Shown: one piece after another, positions 17,211 to 27,352 of the stretch
Layout: every line of letters begins with the position of its first letter
Numbering within the stretch: the stretch's first letter is position 1
Assembly: GCF_001427225.1 (NCBI RefSeq)
Contig: NZ_LMFH01000006.1
Location: forward strand, 1-64,000
Direction of reading: 5' to 3'
From: Lysobacter sp. Root494
GTDB lineage: Bacteria; Pseudomonadota; Gammaproteobacteria; Xanthomonadales; Xanthomonadaceae
Length of the DNA stretch: 64,000 nucleotides
Made by a program: the position numbers and the translations under genes
The notes under the pieces: model-generated
What the model saw: the letters and a program-made list of their open reading frames with translations, nothing else
Told to the model about the DNA's origin: nothing
Databases searched by the model: none

Positions 17211-19435
17211 GCGCTGCCAGCCCGGGCAATCGAAGGATCGGCCGCCGCCGGTGCGAAGAACGTCTCTATCGACTGCGGCCGCCCGAACAGATACCCCTGC
17301 GCGTAGTCGACCTGCATCTCCTGCAGGAGGCCGTGCTCGGAGGAGGTTTCCACCTGCTCGGCGATGGTGCTCTTGCCGATGACGTGCGCGATCTCGCCGA
17401 TCGAGCGCACGACCGCCTGCGACAGCGGCGACTGGTCCAGGCCACGGATGAAGCTGCCGTCGATCTTGATGTAGTCGACGTCGAGATCGTTGAGGTAGCC
17501 GAAGGAGCAGAACCCCGTGCCGAAGTCGTCGAGTGCGAAGCGGCAGCCGAGGTCGCGCATCTGCGCGATGAAGCGTTGCGCGCGCTGGCGATCGCGCACG
17601 ACGCTGGTTTCGGTGATTTCCAGGCACAGGTTCTGCGCCGGGAAACTGCTGCGGCGCAGGCGCGCGGCGAGGTAGTCGGCGAAGTGCTCGTCAGTCAGCG
17701 TGGCGCCGCTCAGGTTGATGCCGCAGCTGGAGACGCCCTTCGCGGCTTGCGGATTCTTTTCCATCCAGGTCAGCGCCGCGTTGATCACGTACCGATCGAT
17801 GCGCGGGCCCATGCGGAAGCGTTCGGCAGCCGAAATGAATTCCGCGGGTACGTGGATGCGACCACTGGGCTCCTGCCAGCGCAGCAGCACCTCAAAATGC
17901 ACGCCGGCGTTGCTGGTCCCATGCATCGGCACGATGGGCTGCACGTAGAGCAGGAACTGTTCGCGTTCAAGAACTTCGCGGATTCGCAGTGCCGAACGCA
18001 TCACGGCGCTGTGCGCCTGCGCCTCGTCGCTACTGGGATAGGTGACGTGGAAGCGGTTTCCGCCGAGCTCCTTGGCGGCGAAACAGGCCGCATCCGCGTG
18101 CGAGAAGAGCACGTCGTAGTCGCGGCCGTTGAAGGGTTCGTTCTGCGCGGTGGCCGAAACCAGCCCGATGCTTGCGGTGGTCGTCAGCACCTGGTCGCCC
18201 CAGGGCACGCGCATCGCCTCGATTTCAGTGAGCAGGCGGCGTGCTTCCACGATCGCACCGGCTTCCGCGCGCGGCAGCAGGATGGCGAACTCGTCGCCAC
18301 CGGTACGCGACACCAGCGCATCGTTGCCGACCGTTGCCGCGATGACGCCACCAATCGCGTGGATCATGTCGTCGCCGGCGACGTGGCTGGTGCTGTCGTT
18401 GATGATCTTGAGGTTGTCGAGATCTAGATACAGCAGAGTTGCGGGCGTGCTCGTGGTCGAAAGGTGGCGTCGGGCTTCTTCCTCGAACGCGGTGCGGTTG
18501 AGCAGGCCCGTCAGCGTGTCGCGTGTCGCACGCTGGTACAGCGCATACGAAGTCGTGCGCTGCTCCAGGCCTGCCAGCGCCATCATCACGGGGATAATCG
18601 CCACCAGGAAGAGCAGAAGCAGCAGGACCGTTGCTTCGAGTAGCGTCCTGGGCGCGGTAAAGCCGCCTAGGCCCAGTACCGTCGACACGCTGAAATAGAG
18701 AACGGTGATACCCGCGGTAACCGAGGTCCACACTGCAGAGAAACGCAGTGCCGACCACAGCAGCAACACCAGCGGGAGGCTGACCAGCCCGAGCACGTAA
18801 ATCCCGCGATCGCCGAGCGAACGGATGGCGAGGAAGCACGTTGCCAGCAATGCGAGCCAGAAGAGGCGCTCGCGGATGTTCGATGGCTCATGGAACGGCG
18901 AGAGCGGGTGTTCCGGGTTGCGGCTGGTCGTCGCCAGCAGCAGCGTTGGCGTCACGACGGCAATGCCGAGCACGTCGCCAAGCGCCCATCGCGCGAACGC
19001 ATCGGCGATATGCGCCGTTTCCAGTCGCCCGGTCTGTTGCAGGGCAAACACCCCGAACGCCGCGCTGAGGATCGCCAGCAACACGCCACCGCCCAGCAGC
19101 CGCATGCCGTCGCTGGTACGCAGGTGCATGGCCTGCCCGCGCAGCACGTACCACGCCGCGATGGCCGTGGCCGCGGTTTTCGCGGTGACGGTCAGGGTTA
19201 CATAGAGCGGCGATGGATTCGCGGAGGACAATGCGAAAAGAAGCGTCCCGAGCGCGACCACGCCGGTCCAGCGCAGGCCGTAACGCACTGCAAGGGCATA
19301 GCCGATGCCGGCGCTTGGCCAGAGCAGTGAGACCCCATCGGGGCTGCGCAGAAAACGCGATGCAATCACCGCGCCGGCGAGATAGAGCGCAGTCCACAGC
19401 AGGAAGCGTTGGATGTCCCGGGCCTTTCCTTGCAT
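17207..19435 (-). CDS. MASE1-like membrane sensor with GGDEF and EAL domains
   Basis: The protein has 742 residues. An N-terminal block of about eight membrane helices (residues 1-300) resembles MASE1, including GVSLLWPSAGIGYALAVRYG. The GGDEF domain (about 310-470) keeps the active signature RTGGDEFAILLPR but has no RxxD inhibitory site. The EAL domain (about 485-735) reads EVL instead of EAL, while NLSGATLTDEHF, CLEITETSVV, DDFGTGFCSFGYL, DYIKIDGSFIRGL and AEQVET are present. It may therefore both make and degrade c-di-GMP, or do only one. It converges on hom with a 4-bp overlap. Confidence 0.9.
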   Translation of the reverse strand: MQGKARDIQRFLLWTALYLAGAVIASRFLRSPDGVSLLWPSAGIGYALAVRYGLRWTGVVALGTLLFALSSANPSPLYVTLTVTAKTAATAIAAWYVLRGQAMHLRTSDGMRLLGGGVLLAILSAAFGVFALQQTGRLETAHIADAFARWALGDVLGIAVVTPTLLLATTSRNPEHPLSPFHEPSNIRERLFWLALLATCFLAIRSLGDRGIYVLGLVSLPLVLLLWSALRFSAVWTSVTAGITVLYFSVSTVLGLGGFTAPRTLLEATVLLLLLFLVAIIPVMMALAGLEQRTTSYALYQRATRDTLTGLLNRTAFEEEARRHLSTTSTPATLLYLDLDNLKIINDSTSHVAGDDMIHAIGGVIAATVGNDALVSRTGGDEFAILLPRAEAGAIVEARRLLTEIEAMRVPWGDQVLTTTASIGLVSATAQNEPFNGRDYDVLFSHADAACFAAKELGGNRFHVTYPSSDEAQAHSAVMRSALRIREVLEREQFLLYVQPIVPMHGTSNAGVHFEVLLRWQEPSGRIHVPAEFISAAERFRMGPRIDRYVINAALTWMEKNPQAAKGVSSCGINLSGATLTDEHFADYLAARLRRSSFPAQNLCLEITETSVVRDRQRAQRFIAQMRDLGCRFALDDFGTGFCSFGYLNDLDVDYIKIDGSFIRGLDQSPLSQAVVRSIGEIAHVIGKSTIAEQVETSSEHGLLQEMQVDYAQGYLFGRPQSIETFFAPAAADPSIARAGSA

Positions 19436-19544
19436 GGCCCCAGTCTACAGTCGAAACCGCGGAGCGGGGTTCGCCGAATGCATCGTCATGCCGATTCTTC
19501 CCTTCAGCACTGCAGCGTGCGCCGGCATCGTGCCGCCGGAAGCG

Positions 19545-20957
<1,413 letters not shown>

Positions 20958-21053
20958 GCAATACTCCCGGGCCCACGAGGGATGGCAAGTGGGCGATCCG
21001 ACTATTCTACGCGCCGCGGCGGACCTGCCCTGCCATACAGCATCGAACTGTTC

Positions 21054-21305
21054 ATGCCCATTCCCAGGCCCCGCCTCACCTTGTTCCAGCGCGATGACTG
21101 CCACCTTTGCGACCTCGCGCTCGAGGTGCTGGCGCAGGCGCGTGCTCCGGAATTCGAAAGCGTGTTCATCGATGGCGACGACGAGCTCGAAGCGCGCTAC
21201 GGAATCCGCGTACCGGTCTTGCGCGACGAGGAGCGTGCGGCCGAGCTGGGATGGCCTTTCGATGCCGAACAGTTGCAAAGGTGGCTTGGCCGGAACGGGG
21301 CGTAA
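21054..21305 (+). CDS. small glutaredoxin/DUF836-like thioredoxin-fold protein
   Basis: The 83-residue protein has a CxxC motif in [20 protein letters not shown], the cis-proline region [11 protein letters not shown] and a C-terminal helix with [10 protein letters not shown]. This is the glutaredoxin-like DUF836 pattern. It probably handles thiol-disulfide exchange in the cytoplasm; no partner is visible. The start at 21054 fits the beginning of the beta strand; no strong ribosome-binding site is seen. A GTAA-headed REP-like palindrome begins at its stop codon. Confidence 0.85.
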   Translation: MPIPRPRLTLFQRDDCHLCDLALEVLAQARAPEFESVFIDGDDELEARYGIRVPVLRDEERAAELGWPFDAEQLQRWLGRNGA

Positions 21306-21324
21306 CGTGCGCCGTACGCACGAT
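21302..21324 (+). repeat. REP-like palindrome (GTAA head)
   Basis: CGTGCG (21306-21311) and CGCACG (21317-21322) form a 6-bp stem around CCGTA, preceded by GTAA. The same stem occurs near 28986 and twice near 59838-59900, where the head is GTAG. It overlaps the stop codon of the glutaredoxin-like gene. Confidence 0.6.
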
Positions 21325-21450
21325 TGCATATCCCGTGCCGCTTGTAGATCGAGCCGCCGTTTGTAGCGTCGCGCCTGCGCGGGTGCTGACGGCCTACGAC
21401 GAGCCGCACCGCAGGCACGGGCGTCACAGGGTGGCCTGTCGTTCGTGCAG

Positions 21451-21476
21451 GAGCAGCGGAGCAAGCTCCGCTCCAC
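21451..21476 (-). repeat. REP-like palindrome, second type (GTGG head)
   Basis: AGCGGAGC and GCTCCGCT (21455-21472) form a perfect 8-bp stem with a 2-nt loop. On the minus strand it reads GTGG followed by the stem and then GCTC, matching the copy at 37582-37607 in opposite orientation. It lies 10 bp after the yceI stop codon. Confidence 0.75.
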
Positions 21477-21486
21477 AAGGCCGGTC

Positions 21487-22038
21487 TTACTTCCCTGGCG
21501 TAAAGATCACCTTCGTGCCCACCGCGATGTCGTTCGGGATGAGCTCCGTATCGGCCCAATCGCCTTCGCCCACGCCGAAGTCGAGCCGCTTCACCACCGC
21601 CTTGCCGGTCAGCACCGGCTTGGCGCCCGGCGTCCAGGTGAAGGTCAGGGTGACCGGCTTGCTCACGCCGCGCAGGCTAAGGGTTCCGTCAGCCGCGTAC
21701 CTGTTGCCGCCGAGTGCGCGGAATTTCGTCGCGGTGTAGCGCGCCTGCGGGAACTTCGCCGAATTGAAGAACGCGCTGCCGCGCATCTCGCCGTCGTAAT
21801 CGCTGTTGCCGGTACTCGCGGTGGCCAGCGGAATGGTGACATCGAGCCTGGATGTCGCCAGTTGCGCTGGGTCGAACGAGAGCTTCGTGACGAAGCCCGG
21901 GAACTTGCCAGTGAATACTTCGCCCTGGTAGCTGCCGGCGAAGGTGAGCGCCGAGCCCGGCGCCTGCACATAGTCGGCGGCGAAAACCGGCGCCGCGCCG
22001 AGCAGGAGGGCGGCGAAGAGAATGGATTTAGACGACAT
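21487..22038 (-). CDS. periplasmic YceI family protein (second of two)
   Basis: The protein has 183 residues from the ATG at 22038 (GAGG upstream), with a signal peptide ending near APVFAA (residue 21). The mature YceI lipocalin-like barrel shows [56 protein letters not shown] and [18 protein letters not shown]. YceI proteins bind polyisoprenoids in the periplasm and are often encoded beside cytochrome b561 genes. Its start lies inside the 3' end of the cytochrome b561 gene (11-bp overlap), so the pair is surely co-transcribed. A longer start at 22071 is possible but lies before the signal peptide. Confidence 0.93.
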   Translation of the reverse strand: MSSKSILFAALLLGAAPVFAADYVQAPGSALTFAGSYQGEVFTGKFPGFVTKLSFDPAQLATSRLDVTIPLATASTGNSDYDGEMRGSAFFNSAKFPQARYTATKFRALGGNRYAADGTLSLRGVSKPVTLTFTWTPGAKPVLTGKAVVKRLDFGVGEGDWADTELIPNDIAVGTKVIFTPGK

Positions 22039-22639
22039 CTCGTGATTCCTCGGTAATCGGGGGAAGGGCATGGTCAGTGCCCGGCACGCGCAGCCAGCCG
22101 CGCGGCAACATGCGCGCGAGCGTCGCGTCGTGCTGGAAAACGTGGTGGTAGATCGCCGCCGCAGCGTGCACGAGCGCGACCGCGATCAGCGTCCAGAACA
22201 GCCATTCGTGCACCTGTTCCGACAGTTCATGAAGCGATTCGTTCTTCGCCGCGATCGACGGCAGGTTGAAGAGGTTGAACCAGCGCAGCGGAAAGCCCGC
22301 GGCCGAATTCAGCACCCAGCCGCTGATCGGCATCGCGAACACCAGCGCGTAAAGCGCGCCATGGGTGAGCGAAGCGATGCGTTCCTGCCAGTGCGGCGTG
22401 CCCGGCACCGGCTTCGGCGCACCGGCATAGAGGCGCCATAGCAGGCGCAGCGCGATCAGCACGAGCACGGTGAGGCCGAAGGATTTGTGCAGCAGGTACA
22501 CCTGGATCTTGTCCGGGCTGTTGCGCATCTCCGTCATCACCAGCCCGACGGTGCCCATCCCGAGGATCAGCAGCACGATCAGCCAGTGCAGCAGCTGGCT
22601 GACGGGGCCCCAGCGTTCGTCGGTGTTTTTCCAGGTCAT
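22028..22639 (-). CDS. cytochrome b561 family di-heme membrane protein
   Basis: The protein has 203 residues with four membrane helices. Heme-ligand histidines are visible in QLLHWLIVLLILGMGT, VYLLHKSFGLTVLVLIALRL, ELSEQVHEWLFWTLI and VALVHAAAAIYHHVF. This is the bacterial b561 (YodB/CybB) type, which passes electrons from the quinone pool. It lies between two yceI genes. The upstream yceI ends 20 bp before its start and the downstream one begins within its last codons. I expect the three products to act together in quinone-linked or stress-related redox work. Confidence 0.93.
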   Translation of the reverse strand: MTWKNTDERWGPVSQLLHWLIVLLILGMGTVGLVMTEMRNSPDKIQVYLLHKSFGLTVLVLIALRLLWRLYAGAPKPVPGTPHWQERIASLTHGALYALVFAMPISGWVLNSAAGFPLRWFNLFNLPSIAAKNESLHELSEQVHEWLFWTLIAVALVHAAAAIYHHVFQHDATLARMLPRGWLRVPGTDHALPPITEESRDVV

Positions 22640-22659
22640 GGACGGTCTCGTGCGAAGGA

Positions 22660-23370
22660 CTACGGATTGGAAGAGGCGGGCGGGACGGGAATGGGTTCGC
22701 CTTCGGGTTGGCTTTCGGCCGGGTCGGTTTCGGCTGGCGTGCTTTCAGGCGGCTCGTTCCCGCTTGGCTCGTCGTCGACCTGGCCTGTCCGGCTGCGCAC
22801 GGCTTCGGCTTCGATCAGCAGCTTCACCTCGTCGCCGATCACGCTGGGCCAGGCGTCGATCCCGAATGCCTTGCGGCTCAACGTCGCGGTAGCGGAGAAA
22901 CCCGCTGTGCGGCGGAACGGCGGCAGCGGGTGGCGCTTGAGCGCATTGAACGTCACGTCCATGCATACCGGTCCCGTGACCCCGTGAAGCGTGAGGTCGC
23001 CGCAGGCTCTGGCATGGTCGGCGTCAATGGCTTCGACCTGGGTCGATACAAAACGGGCCTCCGGATAGCGCTTGCCGTCGAGCAGGTTGCCGGCCAGCGC
23101 GGCGGCATTCCATTTCGCATCGCCAAGATCCAGGCGCGTGAGCGGCACCGTAACGTCGAGCTGCGCATCGCGCCAGTCGTCGCGATCGAAACGGAGCGTG
23201 CCGGAACTGCCGGAAATGGCGCCCATCGCGCGTGAGAAGCCCGCGTGTTCGACCAGGAAGACGACGCGGGTATGCACCGGATCGAGAGCGTAGGTTTCCG
23301 GGCCGGCCGCGTTTGCAGCACCTGCGCACGCCAGGGAGCAGGCAAGGAGACAGCGGAAGCGGTTTGCCAT
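22660..23370 (-). CDS. periplasmic YceI family protein with acidic proline-rich tail (first of two)
   Basis: The protein has 236 residues from the ATG at 23370; a very long open frame upstream of this start is a shadow of the sensor kinase gene. A signal peptide ends near AGAANAA (residue 22). The YceI barrel has ALDPVHTRVVFLVEHAGFSR, SSGTLRFDRDDWRDAQLDV, LLDGKRYPEARFVSTQ and GDLTLHGVTGPVCMDVTF. After about residue 190 comes a low-complexity tail rich in E, P, S and T (ESTPAETDPAESQPEGEP), not found in its paralogue. Two cysteines (in ACGD and VCMD) could form a disulfide. It heads the yceI-b561-yceI unit. Confidence 0.9.
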   Translation of the reverse strand: MANRFRCLLACSLACAGAANAAGPETYALDPVHTRVVFLVEHAGFSRAMGAISGSSGTLRFDRDDWRDAQLDVTVPLTRLDLGDAKWNAAALAGNLLDGKRYPEARFVSTQVEAIDADHARACGDLTLHGVTGPVCMDVTFNALKRHPLPPFRRTAGFSATATLSRKAFGIDAWPSVIGDEVKLLIEAEAVRSRTGQVDDEPSGNEPPESTPAETDPAESQPEGEPIPVPPASSNP

Positions 23371-23556
23371 GGGCGTGACCTGGACGGAATGCGACTGGAT
23401 TCTAGGCTCGGGATCTTGAATGGCGATGTTTTGAACGGCGATCGGGCGACGCGGGCCCGAATTCGTGTGAAGGACGCTGCGACTTGCGGTTCGCCCCGGC
23501 TTGCCCGAGCCTAGTGCCGGGGAATGATCCGGGGGGATCGCATGGCAGGAGCCGGC

Positions 23557-26500
23557 ATGACACGCGCCAGGAAGGCGTTCGCTACGCTCGCTTTGCGGCG
23601 CTGCATTGATGGCATCGCCGGCCGGGTCCTGCTCGCGGTGCTGCTGGCCGGCATGTCGGCGGCTGTGCATGCGGGCCTGCCGGAAACGCCGCGCCCACGG
23701 CAACTGACCGTGGCCGACGGGCTGCCGTCCAACCGGATCAACGGCATCGCCGAAGACCGCTCCGGTTATCTGTGGATCGCGACCAGCGATGGCCTGTCGC
23801 GCCACGACGGGGTCGACTTCCGCACCTGGCGCGTGGATCAGGGTCTGCACGACAACTTCATCTGGTCGGTGCACGTCGATGCGGGCAATCGCGTGTGGTT
23901 CGGCACGCACCAGGCAGGACTGGGCGTGTTCGACGCGCAGCGCCGCCGGTTCCGCTACTTCGACCGCAGCAACACGCCGGGCATGGCCAGCGACGACGTG
24001 TGGTCGGTCGTGTCGACGTCCGACGGCGTGGTCTGGTTCGGCACCGCAGACGCCGGGCTCTACCGCATAGGCGGTGATGGAAAAACCGTCACCCGCTTCA
24101 TGCCGCGCGCAGGCGATCCCCGCAGCCTGCCGCACGCGGGCGTGGGCCAGCTCGTCGTCGCGCCGGAGGGAACCCTGTGGATCGGCACGCAGGGCGGTGT
24201 CGCGCGATGGACCGGACGCGACTTCGAGCGTGTGCCCGCCGATGCATTGAATTCGCCGGTGGTGAACGGCCTGACGATGGAGCGCGATGGCACGTTGTGG
24301 ATCGCGACGCCGAACGGGGTCAGCGTTCGCCGGCCGGACGGAACGTACTCGAAGTCGCCGTGGGCGGCGCTCGCGGGCGATACGAAGGTGCTGCACGTGC
24401 TGAGGCATGATCGCCGCGGGCAGTACTGGTTCGACGTGCCTGCTGGCCTGGGCATCAATGGCGAGAGCGCAATCGAATCCGTGCCGCTGTACAGCACGGT
24501 ATCGAGCGGACTCGTGCGGCCGGCGTGGATCGGTGCGCACGAGGATCGCGAAGGTGGTCTCTGGTTCGTGAGCTACAACAACGGGCTGTGGTACCTGCCG
24601 GCGAACTGGCGGCGGTTCTCCGTACTTTCGCGGCGCGTGGACGACACCACGTCGATCGCGAATGCGCATGTTCGCGGCATCGCGCCTTCCGCCAGTGGAC
24701 ACATGTGGCTGGTCGGGACGGGTGGGGTGCTCGATCGACTGGATCCGGAGACCGGCCAGGTCGCGCATGTCGCGCGCGATGTCGGATCGGGTTACGTGCT
24801 CGCCGATGTATTCGAGGATCGCCGCGGCCACGTCTGGGCGAGCTGGCAGGAAGGATTGGCGCGCATCGACCCGGCCTCGGGCAGCGTGACGCGCTGGAAC
24901 CGCTCCGATACCACCGATGGCACGTTGTTCGGCGAAGCACGCTTCGCGCAGACGGCGGACGGAACCGTGTGGCTGGCGACCGACCATGGCGTGCAGCTCC
25001 GCGATGAAGAAGGACGCGTGCAGCTTTCGTTGAAGGGCGGCGAGAGCGGGCTGCCCGCGGACTTCTCCATAGAGCAGATCGGCCGTGGTCCCGATGGTGC
25101 GCTGTGGCTCTCCGGTTCGAACGGATTGCTGATGTGGAATGGCGGTTCGCGCCGTTTCGAACCCGTGCCCGGAACGCCTCGCGGGCATGTTTTCGGCTTC
25201 GCCAATGGCGAAAGGGAAACGGTCTGGCTGGCACGCTTCGGTGCGGTGGAGTCGTATCGCTGGGATGGCGCATCGCTGGCGCTTGTGTCCGGCATCGATA
25301 CGCGCAGCAGCTTCCCCGCGATCGAACCCAGTGGGCTGGTCATCGATATCGCCGGAAACGTCTGGCTCACCAGCGTGCGCGGGCTCATCCGGGTGAATCC
25401 GGCGGAGCGTTCGGTGCGCATCTACGGGGTGCACGATGGCCTGCCGGGCCAGGAATTCGAAGACGCGCCGGTCGTCCGACCCGGCGATGGCCGCATTCTC
25501 GCCGGTGCGACCGAAGGGCTGGTCATCTTCGATCCCGCCGCCGTGCGCGAACGCAGTACGCCACCGCGCCTGGTGATCGAATCGATCGGCGCGTTGCGTG
25601 GCGAGGAACAGGTGTCCTTCTCGCCGGATGCCCCGATCGGATTGGCGCACGACGATCGTGAAGTCCGCATCGTCGCGCGACTGCTGTCGTTCAACGATGC
25701 GCGCAACCACGCCTATCGCTTCCGTCTCGATGGCTATGACGCCGGATGGGTGGAGACGGGTGCGAGCGGCGAGCGCATCTTCTCTCGCCTGAAGCCCGGG
25801 CATTACCGCCTGCAGGTGCAGGCGCGCGCGGCGGACAACGTGTGGTCGCCAGTGCAGACGGTCGCGTTCGATGTGCAGCCGCCGTGGTGGCGCGCGGGTT
25901 GGGCAACGATGGCGTTCCTGCTTGCGGGCACAGTCGCCGTGCTGTCGCTCGCGACGCGCTATCGCGACCGCGTCCGGCGCCGCCATGCATGGCAGATGGC
26001 GAAGCAGAAACAGGACCTCGTGGAACAGGCCTCGGAGGCGAAGACCCGCTTCCTCGCGACGCTCGGGCACGAAGTGCGCACGCCAATGACCGGCGTGCTG
26101 GGCATGAGCGAACTGTTGCTCTCGACGCCACTCAATCCGCAGCAGCGCGGTCATGTCGCGGCCATCCGCGGAGCGGGCGAGCACCTGCTGCGACTCGTGA
26201 ACGATGCCCTCGACCTTGCGCGGATCGAATCCGGAAGGCTCGAACTCGCCGACGAGGCCTTCGACCTGCACGCGTTGATGGACGAGCTCGCCGGCCTGGT
26301 CGGTCCGCTGGCGAAGCAGCGCGGCCTCGCCTTCGCCTCGGCGATCGCGGACGACACGCCGCGTCACGTGCGTGGCGACGTCGCGCGCGTGCGGCAGATA
26401 CTGCTTAACCTGCTCGGTAACGCGGTGAAGTTCACGGAGCGCGGGACCGTGTCGCTGCGCGTGGCGAAACTCGCGCCGCAGGGGATCTGCTTCGAGGTCG

Positions 26501-27180
26501 TCGACACCGGTCCCGGGCTGAATGCCGAGCAGAGATCGCGCCTGTTCCGCCGCTTCGAACAGGCCGAAGGCGCGCGCACCGCGGCACGCTATGGCGGTAG
26601 CGGACTGGGGCTGGCCATCAGCCAGGAACTCGCCGCCGCAATGGATGGCCGGATCGAAATCGACAGCACGCCGGGCGAGGGCACTCGCTTCAGTGTTGGC
26701 CTGCCATTGGAGACGGTGGCGAATCCATCAGGGCGCGAAGATGTCGGCGAAACGGATGCGCCGGCGCCACGCAGCTTCTCGCTGCTGCTGGTCGAGGATG
26801 ATCCGACCGTGGCCGACGTGCTGACGGGCCTGCTGCGTTTGCTCGGTCATCACGTCGTGCACGTGCCGCACGGCCTGGCTGCGCTCGCAGCGGTCGCAAC
26901 GACGCCGTTCGACGCCGCGCTGCTGGATCTCGACCTGCCCGGCATGGATGGCCTCGCCCTCGCGCGCCAGCTCCGAATCCAGGGCTTCACGCAACCCCTC
27001 ATCGCCGTTACGGCGCGAGCGGATGCGGGTGCCGAGCCCGAGGCGATCGAAGCCGGTTTCGATCATTTCATCCGCAAGCCGATGACCAAGGCGATGCTGA
27101 TGGCGCTGCTGGAGCAGGCAATCCCCACGGATGGGCGCGTGCAGGATTCGTCGTGGCCGGCGGAGGTTGTTTCGATCTGA
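23557..27180 (+). CDS. hybrid two-component sensor with ligand-binding propellers, histidine kinase and receiver
   Basis: The protein has 1207 residues from ATG 23557, which has AGGAG five bases upstream; ATG 23542 is an alternative. A signal peptide ends near AAVHA. Then come about twelve Reg_prop repeats (residues about 35-690; for example GIAEDRSGYLWIATSDGLSR) and a Y_Y_Y domain (about 700-770). One membrane helix follows (about 790-812), then HisKA (FLATLGHEVRTPMTGVLGMS), HATPase (NLLGNAVKFT, DTGPGL, GGSGLGLAIS) and a receiver (VEDD, DLDLPGMDG, KPMTK). Unlike the HTCS proteins of Bacteroidetes it ends after the receiver and has no DNA-binding domain, so the output partner is unknown. No response regulator is adjacent. 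Confidence 0.92.
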   Translation: MTRARKAFATLALRRCIDGIAGRVLLAVLLAGMSAAVHAGLPETPRPRQLTVADGLPSNRINGIAEDRSGYLWIATSDGLSRHDGVDFRTWRVDQGLHDNFIWSVHVDAGNRVWFGTHQAGLGVFDAQRRRFRYFDRSNTPGMASDDVWSVVSTSDGVVWFGTADAGLYRIGGDGKTVTRFMPRAGDPRSLPHAGVGQLVVAPEGTLWIGTQGGVARWTGRDFERVPADALNSPVVNGLTMERDGTLWIATPNGVSVRRPDGTYSKSPWAALAGDTKVLHVLRHDRRGQYWFDVPAGLGINGESAIESVPLYSTVSSGLVRPAWIGAHEDREGGLWFVSYNNGLWYLPANWRRFSVLSRRVDDTTSIANAHVRGIAPSASGHMWLVGTGGVLDRLDPETGQVAHVARDVGSGYVLADVFEDRRGHVWASWQEGLARIDPASGSVTRWNRSDTTDGTLFGEARFAQTADGTVWLATDHGVQLRDEEGRVQLSLKGGESGLPADFSIEQIGRGPDGALWLSGSNGLLMWNGGSRRFEPVPGTPRGHVFGFANGERETVWLARFGAVESYRWDGASLALVSGIDTRSSFPAIEPSGLVIDIAGNVWLTSVRGLIRVNPAERSVRIYGVHDGLPGQEFEDAPVVRPGDGRILAGATEGLVIFDPAAVRERSTPPRLVIESIGALRGEEQVSFSPDAPIGLAHDDREVRIVARLLSFNDARNHAYRFRLDGYDAGWVETGASGERIFSRLKPGHYRLQVQARAADNVWSPVQTVAFDVQPPWWRAGWATMAFLLAGTVAVLSLATRYRDRVRRRHAWQMAKQKQDLVEQASEAKTRFLATLGHEVRTPMTGVLGMSELLLSTPLNPQQRGHVAAIRGAGEHLLRLVNDALDLARIESGRLELADEAFDLHALMDELAGLVGPLAKQRGLAFASAIADDTPRHVRGDVARVRQILLNLLGNAVKFTERGTVSLRVAKLAPQGICFEVVDTGPGLNAEQRSRLFRRFEQAEGARTAARYGGSGLGLAISQELAAAMDGRIEIDSTPGEGTRFSVGLPLETVANPSGREDVGETDAPAPRSFSLLLVEDDPTVADVLTGLLRLLGHHVVHVPHGLAALAAVATTPFDAALLDLDLPGMDGLALARQLRIQGFTQPLIAVTARADAGAEPEAIEAGFDHFIRKPMTKAMLMALLEQAIPTDGRVQDSSWPAEVVSI

Positions 27181-27352
27181 AGGCTTGAGACCGGTGGATT
27201 AACCGGTCGCATCACCATTCCGTCGTTCGGCGAAGCGCTTTGCCATAGCCGAAGGCGGGTCAAGTCGGGATCCATTGATTTTACGGTCGCGTGCTTTCCG
27301 CCTTACCCACCACGCAAAAGCAGAATGGTCCAAGGGAATGACGCGGGCCGCC

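Noticed and set aside
23371-26367. Long upstream extension of the first yceI frame
   Set aside because: The extension is antisense to the sensor kinase. The signal peptide at ATG 23370 marks the real start.
27189-27208. Terminator hairpin after the sensor kinase gene
   Set aside because: GACCGGT and ACCGGTC pair over 7 bp, but no T run follows on either strand, so I do not call it a terminator.
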